The notes under the pieces: model-generated
Databases searched by the model: none
What the model saw: the letters and a program-made list of their open reading frames with translations, nothing else
What the model was told of the DNA's origin: nothing
Shown: piece by piece, positions 4,830-6,957 of the stretch
Layout: each line of letters starts with the position of its first letter
Numbering within the stretch: the stretch's first letter is position 1
Translations under genes and position numbers: made by a program
Assembly (NCBI GenBank): GCA_021163585.1
Contig: JAGGTW010000059.1
Span: 1 to 6,957 of the forward strand
Length of the DNA stretch: 6,957 nt
Direction of reading: 5' to 3'
From: Desulfurococcales archaeon
GTDB lineage: Archaea; Thermoproteota; Thermoprotei_A; Sulfolobales; NBVN01

Positions 4830-5949
4830 CGTACCTCAGCAATTCTTTAGGTATGTTCCCGTAGCCCAGTGGCTTGTCCAAGAACGGCTGCCCCAGCGAC
4901 TCAAATATGTTCCTCCCCTCACTCAGCAGGAGTTCAATAAATTTAAGCCCTAGCTCCGGGTACTCTGAGTTCTTAGGTACTGTGACGCCGTAGACTATAG
5001 GTGCCATAGGTATTTCCTTTTCCTTACTCGACCCTACGAGTATGTACAGAACGACCCTGCTGTAGAGGTCCCTGAAGTCCGGGTCTCTGAGATTGATCTG
5101 TTTAGGCAGCTCAACGTACTTGAGCCCGTGTTGCACTGCAACACTCTTGTACTCGAAGGCGTAGTCTAGCGCGCCTGCCTCAAGCAGGGCTACTAGGTCG
5201 ATTTCCTTAGGCCTCACAATTAAGTCTCCAGAAGAAACCTTCAGGACTGCTGGAACGTACAGGTGGAGCACTTCACCCTCAATGCTTGCATTTATGTTCG
5301 TCTTCTTGAGTATCAGATCCTCCAATATACTGGAATTACCGTAGTACAGACTTGCTAGCGCGACCACGCCGACAGACCTGTAGCCACAGGGGTCCTTATT
5401 CGGGTTCGAGAACCCGTACCTAACATCAGGTCTATCCAGTATCTCAAACCACTTGTCGGGGTTCTTGAGTAGCTCATCAGAGTACTTAGACTTACTCGTG
5501 AAGGCTATGACTATTTCGTTAGATGCGAACGCTACGTACCAGTCAGCGTACTTAGGGACCACGAACTTCGGTATTAACCTGTAGTCAGCCACACCCACAA
5601 CATCACAAACTTTCTTTAAGTCAGTAATCTTCCTTACAGCCATGACGCTACCGCTGGCTTCGATGTAAACCTCAACACCGTACTTATCCTTAAATACCTC
5701 AGCAACATGCTCGAAAGGTATCTTGAGTGAGCCAGCACAGAATATCTTAAGAGGTCCACTAGTGGAGACAGCAGTATTTGACGTAGTTGCTGAGGCAGGT
5801 GGTGTAGTGCAAGTAGCTCCTGACTGATTGCTGGGAGCGACAGGGCCTCCCCGCCCGCTCATGTAATTAATGACGGCTGCGGCGCCTGCGCCAATAACTA
5901 CGACAGCTACTAAGGTTAGAGCCAGTACGTAGGACTTCACGTACTGCAC
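4810..5949 (-). CDS. wtpA: Tungstate/molybdate-binding protein, membrane-tethered
   Basis: The product is a 379-residue extracellular receptor that should capture tungstate or molybdate and hand it to WtpB. Residues 7-28 form a membrane segment, followed by a Ser/Thr/Pro-rich linker (about 35-65) and the type II binding fold from residue 66. Archaeal WtpA/ModA marks are clear: A-G-S-L (72-75), E-A-S-G-S (97-101), V-A-D-Y-R-L-I (120-126), F-S-N-P-N-K-D-P-C-G-Y-R-S (180-192) and L-D-Y-A-F-E-Y-K-S-V-A (261-271). Asp186 and Glu257 match the two acids that complete six-fold metal coordination in the Archaeoglobus and Pyrococcus proteins. No lipobox Cys follows the hydrophobic segment, so an uncleaved anchor is likely. 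Cys71 stands where relatives I remember have His (FHAGS). The start is GTG 5949, with no ribosome binding site but a T-rich box 26 bases upstream, so the message may be leaderless. Tungstate versus molybdate cannot be decided here. Confidence 0.92.
   Translation of the reverse strand: MQYVKSYVLALTLVAVVVIGAGAAAVINYMSGRGGPVAPSNQSGATCTTPPASATTSNTAVSTSGPLKIFCAGSLKIPFEHVAEVFKDKYGVEVYIEASGSVMAVRKITDLKKVCDVVGVADYRLIPKFVVPKYADWYVAFASNEIVIAFTSKSKYSDELLKNPDKWFEILDRPDVRYGFSNPNKDPCGYRSVGVVALASLYYGNSSILEDLILKKTNINASIEGEVLHLYVPAVLKVSSGDLIVRPKEIDLVALLEAGALDYAFEYKSVAVQHGLKYVELPKQINLRDPDFRDLYSRVVLYILVGSSKEKEIPMAPIVYGVTVPKNSEYPELGLKFIELLLSEGRNIFESLGQPFLDKPLGYGNIPKELLRYVGVEGG
4833..4837 (-). promoter_or_regulatory. 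GAGGT ribosome binding site for wtpB
   Basis: GAGGT lies inside the last codons of wtpA, 3 bases before TTG 4829 and 9 bases before TTG 4823. The spacing leaves the exact wtpB start open between those two codons. Confidence 0.45.
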
Positions 5950-5970
5950 CGAGGAATATTTGAGGGCTTG

Positions 5971-5979
5971 AGTAAAAAC
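5971..5979 (-). promoter_or_regulatory. Possible TATA box of the wtpABC operon
   Basis: The minus strand reads GTTTTTACT, centred about 26 bases before the GTG start of wtpA. It is a weak TATA sequence, but it is the only candidate at the right distance for a leaderless transcript. It directly adjoins the inverted repeat at 5979-6000. Confidence 0.35.
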
Positions 5980-6000
5980 GTTATCTGTTTGGTGATAACG
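5979..6000. promoter_or_regulatory. Inverted repeat, candidate ModE-like operator
   Basis: CGTTATC-N8-GATAACG is a perfect 7-bp inverted repeat, 30 bases before the wtpA start and 6 bases after the amidohydrolase stop. Bacterial ModE operators before modA have, as I recall, half-sites CGTTAT and ATAACG at a closely similar spacing. The place just upstream of the presumed TATA box suits a regulator. The same sequence, read on the minus strand, is a hairpin followed by T5, so it could instead be a terminator of the upstream gene. Confidence 0.5.
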
Positions 6001-6006
6001 AATAAT

Positions 6007-6957
6007 TCAGTGACTCACAAGGTATTTATATGCTAGCAACGCATGAATTGCTGTGCCTATGTAGAGTGCGGACTCGTCTACGTCGAACTTCGGGTGGTGG
6101 TGCGGGTATGTTATTCCTTTCTCCTCGTTTCTGGTACCCAAAATTATGAATAGCCCCTTAGCTTTGGTTGTGTAGAATGAGAAGTCCTCTGAGATCATCA
6201 TTGGCTTTACTTCCGCTAGTTCTGCAATACCTGCTGACTTAGTTACTTCCTTAGCGAACTCCGCTAGCTCGGGGTCATTAACTGTTGCTGGCACGTGGTC
6301 AGGCTCAATTATAAACTCGCCCGAGCACCTCATGGCCTTAGCGTACCCTTCAGTAACTTCCTTCATCCTCCTGAGGACGTAAGTTCTGGTGTCCTCATCT
6401 AAGGTTCTTATGGTGCCCCTCATGACGGCCTCCTGAGGTATTACGTTGAATGTTGTGCCTGCGGTCACCTGGGTCACACTAATAATTACTGGGTTGAGGT
6501 GACTTACTTCCCTAGAAACTATCTTCTGGTACGCGTTAATAATGTCTGCAGCAGCAACTACGGGGTCTATGGCTTGGTGAGGTGCTGCTCCATGACCTCC
6601 CTTACCTCTGACCCTGACGGTGAACGAGTCCGCAGCTGCTAGCAGGGGTCCCTCCTTAATACCTACGTACCCAGCTGGTAGGTCGGCACTTACGTGGATG
6701 CCGAATACGGCATCAACATCATCTAGGTGACCTTCCTCAACAATCTTCTTAGCACCTAACCCGCCCTCCTCAGCTGGCTGGAAGATCAGCTTAATAGTCC
6801 CCTTCAGGCTGCCCTTAATACTAGCTAGTATTCTGGCTGCTCCTAGAAGCATTGCTGTGTGTGCGTCGTGTCCGCAGGCATGCATCTTGCCGGGAATCCT
6901 CGACCTGTAAGGAACGTCGTTCTCCTCCTGAATAGGTAGGGCATCCATATCAGCCCT
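6007..6957 (-). CDS. M20D amidohydrolase/carboxypeptidase, N-terminus missing
   Basis: The frame is open through the right edge (R-A-D before Met 6948), leaving 316 visible residues. The missing part should be roughly 70-90 residues, judged from the family's usual length near 390. The family comprises cytosolic zinc-type hydrolases acting on N-acyl amino acids or peptides, such as hippurate hydrolases and the Sulfolobus carboxypeptidase CpsA. Counting from Met 6948, visible marks are D-M-D-A-L-P (the metal-bridging region), H-A-C-G-H-D-A-H-T (23-31, with metal ligands Cys25 and His27), P-A-E-E-G (59-62, catalytic and metal-binding Glu), G-I-H (83-85), the lid/dimer domain start G-K-G-G-H-G-A-A-P-H (115-124), S-E-D-F-S (253-257), and the C-terminal H-H-H-P-K-F (283-288). 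All key residues are present, so it should be active. The exact substrate cannot be told. It lies 57 bases upstream of wtpA on the same strand. Confidence 0.9.
   Translation of the reverse strand, partial: RADMDALPIQEENDVPYRSRIPGKMHACGHDAHTAMLLGAARILASIKGSLKGTIKLIFQPAEEGGLGAKKIVEEGHLDDVDAVFGIHVSADLPAGYVGIKEGPLLAAADSFTVRVRGKGGHGAAPHQAIDPVVAAADIINAYQKIVSREVSHLNPVIISVTQVTAGTTFNVIPQEAVMRGTIRTLDEDTRTYVLRRMKEVTEGYAKAMRCSGEFIIEPDHVPATVNDPELAEFAKEVTKSAGIAELAEVKPMMISEDFSFYTTKAKGLFIILGTRNEEKGITYPHHHPKFDVDESALYIGTAIHALLAYKYLVSH

Noticed and set aside
4717..4953. Open frame on the + strand across the wtpA/wtpB junction
   Set aside because: Both overlapping genes on the other strand are clearly conserved, and this frame is Lys/Pro-rich with no recognisable motif.

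Overview
The window reads as hyperthermophilic crenarchaeal (Thermoproteota) DNA, probably from the Desulfurococcales or a relative. I infer this from a Thr-rich surface protein with a C-terminal membrane anchor, archaeal-type WtpABC tungstate/molybdate transporter genes, a small archaeal two-CxxC zinc-ribbon protein, short GGTG-type ribosome binding sites, frequent TTG and GTG starts, and a probable box C/D guide RNA. No species can be named from the sequence alone. Gene density is high, and no gene-free stretch exceeds about 160 bases.

Layout from left to right. Positions 1-1127 (+) hold the C-terminal part of a secreted or surface protein, cut by the left edge. Its ectodomain contains a diverged tandem repeat followed by a Thr/Pro stalk and a membrane anchor. 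It converges with a lactate/malate dehydrogenase family gene (1189-2130, -). Next come a 59-residue zinc-ribbon protein (2290-2469, -) and a Nudix ADP-ribose pyrophosphatase-like gene (2614-3147, -). The 150-base gap between the Nudix gene and the transporter operon holds a candidate box C/D RNA on the + strand (about 3208-3273).

The three-gene operon wtpA-wtpB-wtpC (5949 down to 3298, -) follows. Its genes overlap by 20 and 4 bases. The window ends with an M20D amidohydrolase/carboxypeptidase gene (6007-6957, -) that runs off the right edge.

WtpA is a membrane-tethered oxyanion receptor, WtpB the permease and WtpC the ATPase; together they should import tungstate and/or molybdate for pterin cofactors. 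Upstream of wtpA lies a perfect 7-bp inverted repeat (CGTTATC-N8-GATAACG). It resembles bacterial ModE operators and is a candidate metal-responsive operator, although it also has the shape of a terminator for the preceding amidohydrolase gene. The other genes look like independent housekeeping units. No mobile element, CRISPR array, tRNA or rRNA was seen.
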